From positions 62,001 through 126,000 of the forward strand of contig PZPK01000007.1 in assembly GCA_006212045.1 (NCBI GenBank): 64,000 nt of DNA, read 5' to 3'. Positions 26,294 to 35,039 of the stretch are shown piece by piece. This DNA comes from Oleiphilus sp. GTDB taxonomy: Bacteria > Pseudomonadota > Gammaproteobacteria > Pseudomonadales > Oleiphilaceae. The notes beneath the pieces were generated by a model. The model was not told the origin of the DNA and ran no database searches. It saw only the letters and a program-made list of their open reading frames with translations. Within the stretch, counting starts at the first letter, position 1. Each line of letters starts with the position of its first letter. The position numbers were made by a program, and so were the translations under genes.

Positions 26294-27438
26294 GCCGCCA
26301 CCTCGTCTGCGATGCGACGCATATAGGCAGTGAAGATCGCCATGTATCTTGGGGTCGGTATCAGAAATGCATCGTGGCCATGCGGCGCATCGATCTCGGC
26401 ATAGGAAACCCTTTTGCCGGCTTTCACCATCGACTCAACAAGTCGCTCGGAACGCTCCGGCGAAAAACGCCAGTCAGAACTGAAAGACAGCACCAGATAC
26501 GAACATACTGCCCTCGACAGCGCTTCTTCCAAGGAGCCGCCAAAGTCAGCTGCCGGATCAAAGTAATCCAGCGCCCGGGTCATCAACAGATAGGTGTTGG
26601 CATCAAAGGTTTTGGAAAAACGTTTGCCTTGATAATTCAGATAACTCTCAACTTCAAACTCGACATCATAGCCAAAATTAAACGCTTGACGTTTGAGGTC
26701 CCGGCCAAATTTCTCGCCCATCGATTCATCTGACAGATAGGTGATATGCCCGATCATTCGCGCCAGCATCAGCCCCTTGGTCGGCACGGTATCATGCCGA
26801 TAGTAATGCCCCTGATGAAAATCCGGGTCTGAGGTAATAGCCTTGCGGGCAATCTCATTGAACGCGATATTCTGGGCCGTTAGCTTGGGAGTTGATGCGA
26901 TCATAACGGCATGGCCCAGTCTTTCAGGATAATCCAGCGACCAACGCAGGGCCTGCATTCCTCCCAAACTGCCTCCAACAACCGCAGCCCACTTTTCGAT
27001 GCCGAGGCGGTCAGCCAAACGCGCCTGACTTTCCACCCAGTCTTTCACGGTCACAATCGGGAAATCCGGGCCATACAATTCACCCGAATCCGGGTTAACG
27101 CAGGTGGGGCCTGTACTGCCATTGCATCCACCAAGATTATTCAGGCTGACCACGTAAAACAGATTGGTATCAATTGGTTTTCCCGGGCCAATGCAACTGT
27201 CCCACCAGCCGGGCTTGGGATCTTCTTCGGAATGGTAGCCCGCAGCATGATGGTCACCACTCAGGGCATGGCAGATCAGGATCGCATTGCTGCGCTGTTC
27301 ATTCAGAGAGCCATAGGTCTCGACAATCAACTCATACTGCGGAATGGTTTTACCACAAACCAAAGCGAGCGGTTGATCAAATTTCAATACGCTGGGTTCC
27401 ACCAGTCCAACGGAATCGTGCGGGAAAGTTGCGGGCAT
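26290..27438 (-). CDS. metX: Homoserine O-acyltransferase MetX
   Basis: 382-residue alpha/beta-hydrolase enzyme that acylates L-homoserine in methionine synthesis. The oxyanion/nucleophile segment [14 protein letters not shown] contains the catalytic Ser, and the C-terminal [11 protein letters not shown] contains the catalytic His. [11 protein letters not shown] and [11 protein letters not shown] are further MetX signatures. Whether acetyl-CoA or succinyl-CoA is used cannot be decided here; MetX proteins linked to MetW can be succinyltransferases. It heads the leftward operon metX-metW-DUF4426-rdgB-hemW-GGCT. Confidence 0.92.
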   Translation of the reverse strand: MPATFPHDSVGLVEPSVLKFDQPLALVCGKTIPQYELIVETYGSLNEQRSNAILICHALSGDHHAAGYHSEEDPKPGWWDSCIGPGKPIDTNLFYVVSLNNLGGCNGSTGPTCVNPDSGELYGPDFPIVTVKDWVESQARLADRLGIEKWAAVVGGSLGGMQALRWSLDYPERLGHAVMIASTPKLTAQNIAFNEIARKAITSDPDFHQGHYYRHDTVPTKGLMLARMIGHITYLSDESMGEKFGRDLKRQAFNFGYDVEFEVESYLNYQGKRFSKTFDANTYLLMTRALDYFDPAADFGGSLEEALSRAVCSYLVLSFSSDWRFSPERSERLVESMVKAGKRVSYAEIDAPHGHDAFLIPTPRYMAIFTAYMRRIADEVAA

Positions 27439-27509
27439 TCGGCTGCAAATAAATCTGGAAAATAGAGAGTGGGGGGAGTGTAAACGGAGCCTGTTGCAGA
27501 AGCAATAAG

Positions 27510-27532
27510 CTGGCCCGATGCACCAGGGCCAG
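27510..27532 (-). terminator. Hairpin between the dynamin-like gene and metX
   Basis: CTGGCCC and GGGCCAG make a perfect 7-bp stem around a 9-nt loop, 19 bp beyond the stop of the dynamin-like gene. The leftward tail CTTATTG is not T-rich, so termination may be partial. Confidence 0.5.
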
Positions 27533-27550
27533 TTTCCTCTTCCGGCCGGG

Positions 27551-29503
27551 TCAGTTTGCCAGCTTTATGGTCCTGGCGTTTTGACTGACAGGTACCCGGC
27601 ACAGGCGCTTCTCGATACGAGCAGCTTCTTCAATGGAAGCGCCGACTCTGTCGATCATCGCTTTCAGGGCTTCCTGCTGCTCTCTGGCTGTGCGGCTGTT
27701 GCTTGCCAGTGATTTAAGTTCTGCCACTTGGTTTTCGAGGGCTTTTTTCTGCTCAAGGGTATATTGCATCAGTGGCAGCAAAGCCTCGTCCGGCCAACGG
27801 CGGGCCTCATCCAGCACTTTCATATGAATCTGCCGCGCCTGTTGAACAAACGAACTGAAAAAGCGTTTGATCAGCAAGGTTTGCTCAGTCATGATCAACT
27901 TCGGATTGCGCTTGAATTTTTTAGCTTTATCTTTCAGCTCTCGCATGGCCTGGCGTTCACGTTTCAATGAGAACGGTTTGGGGTGCAAATGCGCCATACG
28001 CGGGTCCTTGCGAAACCGTTCGTAAATGGCCTCGACCATCTTGTCTGCCAACTGCGCCTCGATGCAAACCGCGTCAATCAGTTTATCCAGACCTCCGAAA
28101 AACTGGTCCATCGCCCGCTTCATACCAAGGGTACTCCAGCTTTCCTGCAGGTTGCGGCGCGTGTCAGCTACCAGGGCATTGAAATTTTCTTCACTGGCCA
28201 GTTGCTGCAGAATCTCCCCCTGCGATTGCATCAGACGACGACTGGATTTCAGTGTTAAAAGCTGTCGGTAATGCCCATCGTGTTCCTGATGGGTTCGCTC
28301 GGCGAATGCATGCAGTTCATCAGGATTAAGTTCGGAATGGCATTGCTCTTCGTATTGCCCCTTCAATTCAGCCAATCGGCCTTCAAGGATCGACTGACTG
28401 CTCGATAGCATATCCTGAATATCGGCTACAAAAGCACCGTGCAACAGCGACTCTTTCTGACTGAGAATTCGCTGAGAAATCAATTTTTCCAACTTGGTGA
28501 TGGCGCTTTTGCGTAACAGCAAGTCGTCATTGCGAATGCGCGCAATCAGGCCCTGTTTGGCCGATAAGGGAATCACATCCCCGGTTTCCAGACCGAGTTT
28601 GTGGGCGGTATCTTCACGCACACGCTCAATCGACCTGGCCGTATGTGTTTCACCCTGAATATCATCCCAGAGCACATCAATTTTGTTCATCACCGCAAAG
28701 CGACCGGCACGATGATCCGCATCATCCATATCAATATATTCATTCCAGATGGCCATATCACTGGCCGTCACACCCGTGTCAGCGCTTAACAGGAAGATCA
28801 CGGCCTGGGCTTTGGGAATCATGTTAATGGTGAGTTCGGGTTCCGAACCCAGAGCATTCAAACCCGGCGTATCGAGGATATTGAGGCCTTTCTTCAGCAG
28901 GGGGTTGTCCAGACTGATCAGGGCATGGCGCCACATGGGAATAATGACTTTTTGATTATCGTCCTTGTCCTTTTCCAGCATCGACTCATCGAACCCCAGA
29001 GCCCGCGCTTCGGGAATGGTCGCCGAGCGGGTCGAAGCCACTTGCAAAAGGCTTTCACTGAGCGCCTCGGGATTGCTGGTATCAATGGCAATTTCGGTCC
29101 AGACACCCGCATCCTCTTTGAACTCCGTAATTGAACGGCTTTGCATACGGGTTTCGATTGGCAATAGCCTGAGATAACAGGCATTTCGGTCATGGTCGTA
29201 AAACAGTTCGGTCGGACACATGGTGGTGCGTCCGGCCTGGGAAGGCAGCATACGCTGCCCATACTCTGAAAAAATCAGCGCATTGATCAACTCGGTCTTG
29301 CCGCGCGAGTATTCACCCACGAACGCAATCGTGAGGTGGTCATTCTTTAGGACATCCAGACCTCGCTTAAGACGATGGATCATATCGTCGGAAGCCAGAT
29401 TGTTGGAACCCAGCCAGGATTTGTAATTCCCTATCTCGTCCCGAAGTCGATTTTTCCACTCGTTGTAGACGTCGACCTGTTGCGATAAACCATTTGTTGT
29501 CAT
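27551..29503 (-). CDS. Dynamin-like GTPase
   Basis: 650-residue large GTPase. G1 is GEYSRGKT (63-70), G2 lies in [10 protein letters not shown] (91-100), G3 is DTPGL (211-215) and G4 is NKID (273-276), all intact. The remaining 370 residues are long amphipathic helices with coiled-coil character, as in the stalk/bundle region of bacterial dynamin-like proteins. An unusually basic stretch lies near 520-550 ([12 protein letters not shown]) and could contact membrane. It stands alone, not in the side-by-side pair common for bacterial dynamins. A role in membrane remodelling or stress is inferred. Confidence 0.85.
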   Translation of the reverse strand: MTTNGLSQQVDVYNEWKNRLRDEIGNYKSWLGSNNLASDDMIHRLKRGLDVLKNDHLTIAFVGEYSRGKTELINALIFSEYGQRMLPSQAGRTTMCPTELFYDHDRNACYLRLLPIETRMQSRSITEFKEDAGVWTEIAIDTSNPEALSESLLQVASTRSATIPEARALGFDESMLEKDKDDNQKVIIPMWRHALISLDNPLLKKGLNILDTPGLNALGSEPELTINMIPKAQAVIFLLSADTGVTASDMAIWNEYIDMDDADHRAGRFAVMNKIDVLWDDIQGETHTARSIERVREDTAHKLGLETGDVIPLSAKQGLIARIRNDDLLLRKSAITKLEKLISQRILSQKESLLHGAFVADIQDMLSSSQSILEGRLAELKGQYEEQCHSELNPDELHAFAERTHQEHDGHYRQLLTLKSSRRLMQSQGEILQQLASEENFNALVADTRRNLQESWSTLGMKRAMDQFFGGLDKLIDAVCIEAQLADKMVEAIYERFRKDPRMAHLHPKPFSLKRERQAMRELKDKAKKFKRNPKLIMTEQTLLIKRFFSSFVQQARQIHMKVLDEARRWPDEALLPLMQYTLEQKKALENQVAELKSLASNSRTAREQQEALKAMIDRVGASIEEAARIEKRLCRVPVSQNARTIKLAN

Positions 29504-29610
29504 AGCTGTAAAACCAGAAACCGATATGAACCAGGCATGAACTCCGTCAGAACCAGGTCACGACGGCCATGCAAATTTACAGTACCTTAACTGGATTATA
29601 GGAGGGAGTT

Positions 29611-29730
29611 GTGCGGAGAAATGTGAACTTCATGTGGCGCCCATGGTACAGGCCTGACCACGCCAGCAATGTAATATTAAGAAACAGGTTTTTTACATTA
29701 AAATCAATCACCTGGCGAATTTCCAGGTGA
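29611..29730 (+). CDS. Possible 39-residue Arg-rich small protein
   Basis: The 294-bp gap 29504-29797 has no long gene. On the plus strand a GGAGGGAG ribosome binding site is followed by a GTG and 39 codons (beginning RRNVNFMWRPWYRPD) to a TGA that lies inside the hairpin at 29706-29732. The composition is Arg/Trp-rich and unlike its neighbours. It may be chance; no family is recognised. Confidence 0.25.
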   Translation: MRRNVNFMWRPWYRPDHASNVILRNRFFTLKSITWRISR

Positions 29731-29732
29731 TT
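29706..29732. terminator. Hairpin downstream of yggT
   Basis: AATCACCTGG and CCAGGTGATT form a perfect 10-bp stem around CGAATTT, 65 bp beyond the yggT stop. Both flanks are T/A-rich (GATTTTAATG leftward, TTCTGTGAC rightward), so it may end transcripts in either direction. Confidence 0.55.
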
Positions 29733-29797
29733 TTCTGTGACATGTTTTTTATTGTAAAGTGTTGTTATTTCAGTGACTTAGCTTCTCTTTTGACGCG

Positions 29798-30370
29798 TTA
29801 GAGTAGCGAAAAGCCGATTCCGAAGGGCTGAGACATATGTGCCAACACGACAGAAAGTACCTGCAGAACCAAAAACACCAGAATCGGGGAAAGGTCCAGC
29901 CCCCCCATTGGTGGCAACAGTTTCCTGAACGGACGCATTAATGGTTCGCTGATCTGGTTGATTAGCACCAGCGCCGGATGCATGCTGCCCGGAGCGATCC
30001 AGCTGGCAATAATCATGATCAACAGTGACCAAAAATAAATCTTAAGCATCATCCCCAATATCAGGACAAGTGACATCGCCAGCAATGCCAATATATCGCC
30101 AAAAACAAACCCTGCTACCAGCGCCTTGAGAAAAAGGACCAAAGCCTGAAAAAGAAATGCGAAGACAAGTGCCGCAACATCCAGTCCACCCCAACCCGGA
30201 ACAATACGCCGCAACGGGATCAATACGGGATTAGTCGCTTTGGCTATGAATTGGGAAATCGGATTGTAAAAGTCTGCACGGGAGTACTGAAGAATAAAAC
30301 GCAAAAGGATAATCATCAGATAAAGAGAAGAAACTGTATCGATAATCAAACTGAAAATATCCTGAAACAT
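29798..30370 (-). CDS. YggT family membrane protein
   Basis: 190 residues consisting of two copies of the YggT unit: each has hydrophobic helices followed by the motif NPISQFIAKATNPVLIPLRR (about 36-55) or its second version LVLINQISEPLMRPFRKLLPP (about 130-150). Four to six membrane helices in total. YggT proteins are linked to osmotic or envelope stress, but the molecular role is not settled. Here it is a single gene, away from the proC/yggS genes that often accompany it. Confidence 0.9.
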   Translation of the reverse strand: MFQDIFSLIIDTVSSLYLMIILLRFILQYSRADFYNPISQFIAKATNPVLIPLRRIVPGWGGLDVAALVFAFLFQALVLFLKALVAGFVFGDILALLAMSLVLILGMMLKIYFWSLLIMIIASWIAPGSMHPALVLINQISEPLMRPFRKLLPPMGGLDLSPILVFLVLQVLSVVLAHMSQPFGIGFSLL

Positions 30371-30466
30371 TGCACCTGCCTGAAGTTAGTTCGAAACAAA
30401 ATCAGATAATACGTAGCAGAGATTAAATTGCCAATGACCCTTGCTGTTTAATTGTTGGGAATGGAT

Positions 30467-30823
30467 TCAGATAAGTGATTTGAAAAATTTAGTGAGTTTG
30501 TCTTCAGTCACCGGTTTCGGGATAAAAATCAGTCCTTGCTGACTGGCCAGTTCTTTGACCCGTTCCTGCTGATTACTGGTCAGAAGAGCGATCCTGGCAT
30601 TAGGGCAGGCATCCATCAGTGCAGGCGCTACCGACAAACCATCACGACCCGGCATATTCATATCCAGGGTAATAAAGTCATAGTCGCCGGCCTCGCACTG
30701 AGTAACCGCTTCACGCGCGTCTTCGGCCAGGTCCACCTGCCAATCCTGAAATGCATTTTCGATAATCGCTTTGATCATCAATCGTGTGATATGGCTATCA
30801 TCGACAACCAGTACTTTCTTCAT
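30467..30823 (-). CDS. CheY-like single-domain response regulator
   Basis: 118 residues from the ATG at 30823, preceded by GGAG (the frame is open to 30868). The receiver domain is complete: acidic pair in VLVVDDSHITR, phospho-acceptor Asp in FITLDMNMPG, Thr/Ser switch in ALLTSN, and Lys in FIPKPV. No output domain. It is divergent from the Rieske gene and has no histidine kinase beside it, so its partner must lie elsewhere. Confidence 0.88.
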   Translation of the reverse strand: MKKVLVVDDSHITRLMIKAIIENAFQDWQVDLAEDAREAVTQCEAGDYDFITLDMNMPGRDGLSVAPALMDACPNARIALLTSNQQERVKELASQQGLIFIPKPVTEDKLTKFFKSLI

Positions 30824-30986
30824 GAAGGACACTCCAGAACGTTCATCGCGCATCGCACGCGGCTTCAATAACCAACAATGACATAATACTAGGGGGAGCT
30901 ATTTCTGCCTGAAGAACGAAACCCCTGTGATTTTTGTTGTCCGGAATATCCAGTATAGTCAACATTTTTATTCCTTGGCTCCACCT

Positions 30987-31316
30987 ATGTACCATGCAAT
31001 CTGCAACGTTGACCAGCTTTCCAATGGCGAGTGTGCCTCCCTCGAAGCGCAGGACAGTGCTTTTTTTGTTGTTCGTTATAACGATCAGTGGTTCGCCTAT
31101 AAAAACGCATGCCCGCATCTTGGCTTAAGTCTGGACTTCGTCCCAAACCAATTTCTGGTGCCGGATAAATCCATGATTCAGTGCTCATCACACGGGGCCC
31201 TGTTCGAGATCGAAACGGGCGAGTGCCTTGCTGGCCCCTGTACCGGACAATCTTTGCAGAAAGTCCCGTTCGAAATTCAGCAGGGTCAGGTCTGTATTCT
31301 TGTTCAAAACGCCTAG
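30987..31316 (+). CDS. Rieske [2Fe-2S] ferredoxin-like protein
   Basis: 109 residues. The cluster ligands are in CPHLGLSLDF (Cys-x-His) and QCSSHGALFEIETGECLAGPC (Cys-x-x-His), the usual pattern of soluble Rieske electron carriers such as those of dioxygenases or NirD. The ATG at 30987 gives a normal N-terminus; an upstream in-frame start at 30927 would add 20 non-conserved residues. No oxygenase or reductase gene adjoins it, so the electron acceptor is unknown. Confidence 0.88.
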   Translation: MYHAICNVDQLSNGECASLEAQDSAFFVVRYNDQWFAYKNACPHLGLSLDFVPNQFLVPDKSMIQCSSHGALFEIETGECLAGPCTGQSLQKVPFEIQQGQVCILVQNA

Positions 31317-31498
31317 ATGCTCTCGTTATCGCAAGCCCAACTAAAATTTTTGTGGCCAAGTAACATTGTTTCTGCTAATTTCCGCTGCCTATGGCGGGCG
31401 ATGAGTGCCGCCCACTCTATCTCCGTCCCATAAAAATGAAGTAGGCTGTCCCGGCTTGGCAGCGACAATCAACTTGGTTAATCAGTGAGACTAAATTT

Positions 31499-31933
31499 AT
31501 GCCGGCAACTCAAAACTCACAATCGTTTAATGCTTTTACCCCTTATGAGATAAAGAAGGGAGAAGAGTATATGAGCGATGCGCAACTTCAGCACTTCAAA
31601 CAGATTCTGCTAGCCTGGAAACAGGAGTTGATGGAAGAAGTTGATCGGACCGTTCATCACATGAAGGAAGACGCTTCCAATTTTGCTGATCCAAGTGACC
31701 GGGCCACTCAGGAAGAAGAATTCAGTCTTGAACTGCGCACCCGCGACCGTGAACGCAAACTGATCAAGAAGATTGATAAAACAATCGACAGAATCGAAAA
31801 CGACGATTACGGATTTTGCGATTCCTGCGGTGTTGAAGTCGGCATTCGCAGACTAGAGGCTCGCCCCACTGCCACCTTGTGTATCGACTGCAAGACATTG
31901 GCAGAGATCAAGGAACGCCAAACCGGAATCTAG
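31499..31933 (+). CDS. dksA: RNA polymerase-binding transcription factor DksA
   Basis: 144 residues. The coiled-coil tip with the functional Asp pair and Ala is conserved ([14 protein letters not shown]), followed by the signature [15 protein letters not shown], and the four-cysteine zinc finger CDSCG...CIDC closes the protein. DksA works with ppGpp in the secondary channel of RNA polymerase to adjust rRNA and amino-acid gene transcription. gluQ follows closely, as in most gammaproteobacteria. Confidence 0.97.
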   Translation: MPATQNSQSFNAFTPYEIKKGEEYMSDAQLQHFKQILLAWKQELMEEVDRTVHHMKEDASNFADPSDRATQEEEFSLELRTRDRERKLIKKIDKTIDRIENDDYGFCDSCGVEVGIRRLEARPTATLCIDCKTLAEIKERQTGI

Positions 31934-31936
31934 TGC

Positions 31937-32839
31937 TTGCTTTCCCAGGGCACACAAGGTCAACCAGATCCTGTGATCAGTGAGTATCGAGGGCGTTTTG
32001 CGCCCTCCCCTACCGGCCCTCTGCATTTCGGTTCTCTCTTTGCTGCTGTTGTCAGTTATCTTGAAGCGAAACGTCATCATGGAAAGTGGCTGGTTCGTAT
32101 CGAAGATATCGATCCTCCGCGCGAACTCAAAGGCGCCGTCACATCCATTATCTCGTGCCTCGAGCATCATGGACTGCAATCCGACGAAGATATCCTGTTC
32201 CAATCACGTCAAAGTACTTACTACGACCAGATGCTTGAGACACTCCAGTCTCTAAACTGTCTTTATCGCTGTCCCTGTAGCCGAAAACAACTGGCCGATA
32301 CCGCAAAACACTTGCCAATTTGTCGCCAGCAGGAAGTGGAAGGATTGCCCTGCGCAATCAAGTTCAAAGCGGATGGCAAAGCGAAAGTCTGGCAGGACGG
32401 CATGCTGGGAAGAACCTCATATTTGCTCGATGAAGACTTTGTGCTGAAAAGGAAAGACGGCCTGTACTCCTATCAACTGGCTGTCGTTGCCGATGATATC
32501 CAACAGAGAGTGACACATGTCGTACGCGGGGCAGACCTGGTCGAATCGACACCAATGCAGCTCGCGCTTTATGACGCCCTTGAAGTAAGCCCCCCTCAAT
32601 ATTTTCATTTCCCGGTCGTTATGAATGAGCAGGGACAGAAACTGAGTAAGCAGAATCTGGCAAAACCGGTCAACATCGACAATGCGACACAGAATATACA
32701 ACGCGTCCTCGCTATGCTGGGGATCATACCGGGAGGCGATGCAAACAATTGCAGGTCCCTGTTGTCCAATGCCATTGAGCGGTGGCATCCGGATCTTCTC
32801 GCGACCAGAAAAAGCTTTGTCGAACCCGCGATTTGCTAA
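31937..32839 (+). CDS. gluQ: Glutamyl-Q tRNA(Asp) synthetase GluQ
   Basis: 300-residue paralogue of the glutamyl-tRNA synthetase catalytic half that attaches glutamate to queuosine in tRNA-Asp. GRFAPSPTGPLHFGSL contains the HIGH-like motif, LVRIEDIDPPR follows, the zinc site is in YRCPCSRKQL with a further Cys in PICRQQ, and KLSKQN is the KMSKS-like loop. The anticodon-binding half is absent, as expected. The start is uncertain: TTG at 31937 or GTG at 31973. It is read on from dksA. Confidence 0.94.
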   Translation: MLSQGTQGQPDPVISEYRGRFAPSPTGPLHFGSLFAAVVSYLEAKRHHGKWLVRIEDIDPPRELKGAVTSIISCLEHHGLQSDEDILFQSRQSTYYDQMLETLQSLNCLYRCPCSRKQLADTAKHLPICRQQEVEGLPCAIKFKADGKAKVWQDGMLGRTSYLLDEDFVLKRKDGLYSYQLAVVADDIQQRVTHVVRGADLVESTPMQLALYDALEVSPPQYFHFPVVMNEQGQKLSKQNLAKPVNIDNATQNIQRVLAMLGIIPGGDANNCRSLLSNAIERWHPDLLATRKSFVEPAIC

Positions 32840-32947
32840 CACCCGATTCTCCCAGTCATTTTGTGTGAAACTTGCGATGCTTAATGGAAATATGTTCCCG
32901 GTCTCCGCTATCATCAAGAATCATTCGAACGTCAGCACCAAGATCTT

Positions 32948-34324
32948 ATGAGTCGTATCCTAGTAATTGAAGACGAAACTGCGCATAACAGTAATCTCAG
33001 AGAGATACTTGAAAAGAATGGCCACTCTGCCAGTACCGTAAAATCAATTCAGGAAGCGACGGAAGACTATCCCCTCCCGTCCTTTGATCTGATCATTACC
33101 GATCTCAGACTACCCGGCCAGCCTGGTACCGATATTATTCATCTGGCTCAAGGTGTACCGGTGCTGGTCATGACCAGCTACGCCAGTTTGCGTTCAGCGG
33201 TCGACGCCATGAAGTTAGGCGCAGTCGACTACATCGCGAAACCATTCGATGAAGAGGATATCATTCGTATCGTCAACAGCATCCTGAGCAAAGACACCTC
33301 TGCATTGCCCACTTCCCGGGTTTCCAGAACCCAGGAAATCAGCAATATGATTTATGGTTGCTGCCAGGCAATGCGCCGTGTATTCAAATTGATGGATAAA
33401 GTCGCCCCCACCGAAGCGACAGTACTTATTCAGGGCGAAACCGGAACGGGCAAGGAATTGGCAGCGAGAGCAATACACAAACTCAGCAAGCGAAGCGAGC
33501 GGGAATACATCTGTGTCAACTGCGCGGCTATTCCGGAATCACTGATTGAGTCGGAACTGTTCGGGCATGAGAAAGGCGCTTTTACCGGCGCGGTCAGTGC
33601 GCGCAACGGCTTAATCGAAGCCGCGGACGGGGGCACATTGTTTCTGGATGAGATCGGTGAGCTTCCGTTGGAAGCCCAGGCGCGTTTGCTGCGTGTTCTG
33701 CAGGAAGGCGAGATTCGTCGAGTGGGGTCGACACAGTCCAGAAAGGTCAATGTCCGCCTGGTGGCAGCCACACACCGTAATTTGAGAGCCCTGACGCGTA
33801 CCGGCCAGTTCAGGGAAGACCTTTTTTACCGGCTCAATGTTGTACAGCTCAAACTGCCACCATTGAGAGAACGAGGCAATGATATCGCCGGCCTAACCGA
33901 CACCCTGCTTCAAAAAATCGCCGAAAAGCTCGGTAAGCCCAAATTGAATATCACTGAAGATGCCATGCATGCGATTCGCCGCTACACGTGGCCAGGAAAC
34001 GTCAGGGAGCTCGAAAACGCCATTGAACGAGGCGGTATTCTTTGCGACGAAAGCACAATCACAGCTGATCTGTTGGACATCGAGTCAGAAGTAGACGATA
34101 TCAATATTCCACAAAGCCTGATTACTCCAGCCACGCCAAACAGGCCTCACGTGGTCACACCGGTTTCAGAGTCACTTTCGATCGAAGGCTATTTCCAGCA
34201 ATTCGTGCTCGAGAATGAAAACAGAATGAGTGAAACAGAGTTGGCTCAGCGTCTGGGTATCAGTCGTAAAAGCCTTTGGGAAAAACGGCAGAAATTGGGC
34301 ATACCCAGAAAAAAGAGCGTGTAA
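32948..34324 (+). CDS. cbrB: CbrB-like sigma-54 response regulator
   Basis: 458-residue NtrC-family activator. The receiver domain (1-120) has acidic residues E8-E10, phospho-acceptor D52 (TDLRLPG) and Lys in IAKPF. The AAA+ domain (about 135-370) has GETGTGKE, the sigma-54-contacting ELFGHEKGAFTGAV, and GGTLFLDEIGELP. A Fis-type HTH ends the protein (ETELAQRLGISRKSLWEKRQKLG). The receiver (VLVMTSYASLRSAVDAMKLGAVDYIAKPF) and the C-terminal end closely resemble Pseudomonas CbrB, which activates crcZ, and gene order dksA-gluQ-..-pcnB-folK-panB-panC-pgi agrees. The kinase gene cbrA, expected just upstream, is absent: only 108 bp separate gluQ and this gene. Confidence 0.87.
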   Translation: MSRILVIEDETAHNSNLREILEKNGHSASTVKSIQEATEDYPLPSFDLIITDLRLPGQPGTDIIHLAQGVPVLVMTSYASLRSAVDAMKLGAVDYIAKPFDEEDIIRIVNSILSKDTSALPTSRVSRTQEISNMIYGCCQAMRRVFKLMDKVAPTEATVLIQGETGTGKELAARAIHKLSKRSEREYICVNCAAIPESLIESELFGHEKGAFTGAVSARNGLIEAADGGTLFLDEIGELPLEAQARLLRVLQEGEIRRVGSTQSRKVNVRLVAATHRNLRALTRTGQFREDLFYRLNVVQLKLPPLRERGNDIAGLTDTLLQKIAEKLGKPKLNITEDAMHAIRRYTWPGNVRELENAIERGGILCDESTITADLLDIESEVDDINIPQSLITPATPNRPHVVTPVSESLSIEGYFQQFVLENENRMSETELAQRLGISRKSLWEKRQKLGIPRKKSV

Positions 34325-34419
34325 TGTGCTCCCATCAACACTCAGTGTGAACCAGATCACAAAAACGGAGAGCCACAACCCCATACCGAAACAACAAGTG
34401 AATCCTGCTACCACAACTT

Positions 34420-34507
34420 TGTTACTTAACGTTACCTTTGGAAACACTTAATCACGAATTAGTGAGACCCAGTTCAAACTATTCGTCCAAACTAGTCCTT
34501 TTGAACT
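34420..34507. promoter_or_regulatory. Candidate activator sites upstream of the sigma-54 promoter
   Basis: Two GTTAC half-sites stand 10 bp apart (34421-34425, 34431-34435), the first as TGTTAC, which resembles the half-site reported for CbrB in Pseudomonas putida. Further on, AGTTCAAA (34471-34478) and TTTGAACT (34500-34507) form a perfect inverted repeat. Both lie 45-130 bp upstream of the sigma-54 -24 element, the usual enhancer range. Binding is inferred. Confidence 0.4.
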
Positions 34508-34550
34508 ATGGGGATTAGTTAACATATTTTTTTATCTCATCTATTTAATA

Positions 34551-34568
34551 TTGGTACAGTCACTGCTT
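34551..34568 (+). promoter_or_regulatory. Sigma-54 promoter (-24/-12) in the cbrB-pcnB gap
   Basis: TTGGTACAGTCACTGCTT keeps the invariant GG (34553-34554), a 10-bp spacer and GC (34565-34566) of the -24/-12 class, and most of the TGGCAC-N5-TTGC context (TGGTAC and CTGC). It lies just downstream of a sigma-54 activator gene. Transcription would start near 34578. Confidence 0.65.
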
Positions 34569-34577
34569 AGTGATAAA

Positions 34578-34955
34578 CCATAATAAGAATAATTGGCTGT
34601 TTGTGTTAAAACAAAAATAAGATCGAAGTAGCTTGCAGCCGGGATCGCAATAACAAAAATAAAAAAGCGGCGCGAACTGATAGTTTTGAATGCCTTGCTT
34701 TTTAGCGGCTATAACTCGGTTCAGGTGTTGTTTTTTGCTGAAAAGAACTACGAAAGTAGCGACAGCTCAAACATAGAGCCTGAATAGAATTTGCGCTCTA
34801 AGTATTCAAAATGGTCCGTTTGCTAGCGCTACTCACACTAGCGCATTAGGTATAGACACGGAACGACAATAACAAAAAATGATCGTCTGCTGTTTTTAGC
34901 ATGAAAAGGTCCAAGTCGGGACACTGGATCTTTTCATGCAAAGTCATTTCTTTTT
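34578..34955 (+). ncRNA. crcZ: Predicted CrcZ-like Hfq/Crc-titrating small RNA
   Basis: No protein gene is found in the 715-bp gap 34325-35039. Downstream of the sigma-54 promoter lie A-rich motifs of the CA type bound by Hfq/Crc in Pseudomonas: AATAAGAATAA (34582-34592), AAAACAAAAATAAG (34608-34621), CAATAACAAAAATAA from 34648 and CAATAACAAAAAATGA from 34867; the last two share a 12-base core. Between them are stem-loops, including CTAC-GAAA-GTAG near 34750. A 15-bp hairpin ends near 34939. In Pseudomonas, CrcZ sits exactly between cbrB and pcnB, is sigma-54/CbrB-dependent, and is about 400 nt; here about 370 nt is predicted. Both ends are estimates, and primary-sequence identity to CrcZ was not tested. 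Confidence 0.6.
34899..34939 (+). terminator. Long hairpin at the 3' end of the predicted RNA
   Basis: GCATGAAAAGGTCCA (34899-34913), an 11-nt loop, then TGGATCTTTTCATGC (34925-34939): a 15-bp stem with one G-U pair, followed after a few bases by CATTTCTTTTTCTG. The T run is not immediately adjacent, so the exact 3' end is uncertain. Confidence 0.55.
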
Positions 34956-34975
34956 CTGCGTGGCGTTCCTCGCCC

Positions 34976-34997
34976 GAAGCCGTTAAACTCCGGCTTC
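34976..34997 (+). terminator. Second hairpin before pcnB
   Basis: GAAGCCG, an 8-nt loop, CGGCTTC: a perfect 7-bp stem 42 bp before the pcnB start, followed by ACATAATATT. It could be the true end of the upstream RNA or part of the pcnB leader. Confidence 0.4.
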
Positions 34998-35039
34998 ACA
35001 TAATATTCCTATCTTTTAAAACGGATCTGTATTAGTCAC

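Noticed and set aside
26911-27465. 184-codon rightward frame opposite metX
   Set aside because: Antisense of a clear metX; no independent support.
34801-34860. tRNA-like or attachment-site repeat CTAGCGC in the cbrB-pcnB gap
   Set aside because: Two 7-base copies only, without integrase or tRNA gene; better explained as internal structure of the predicted small RNA.
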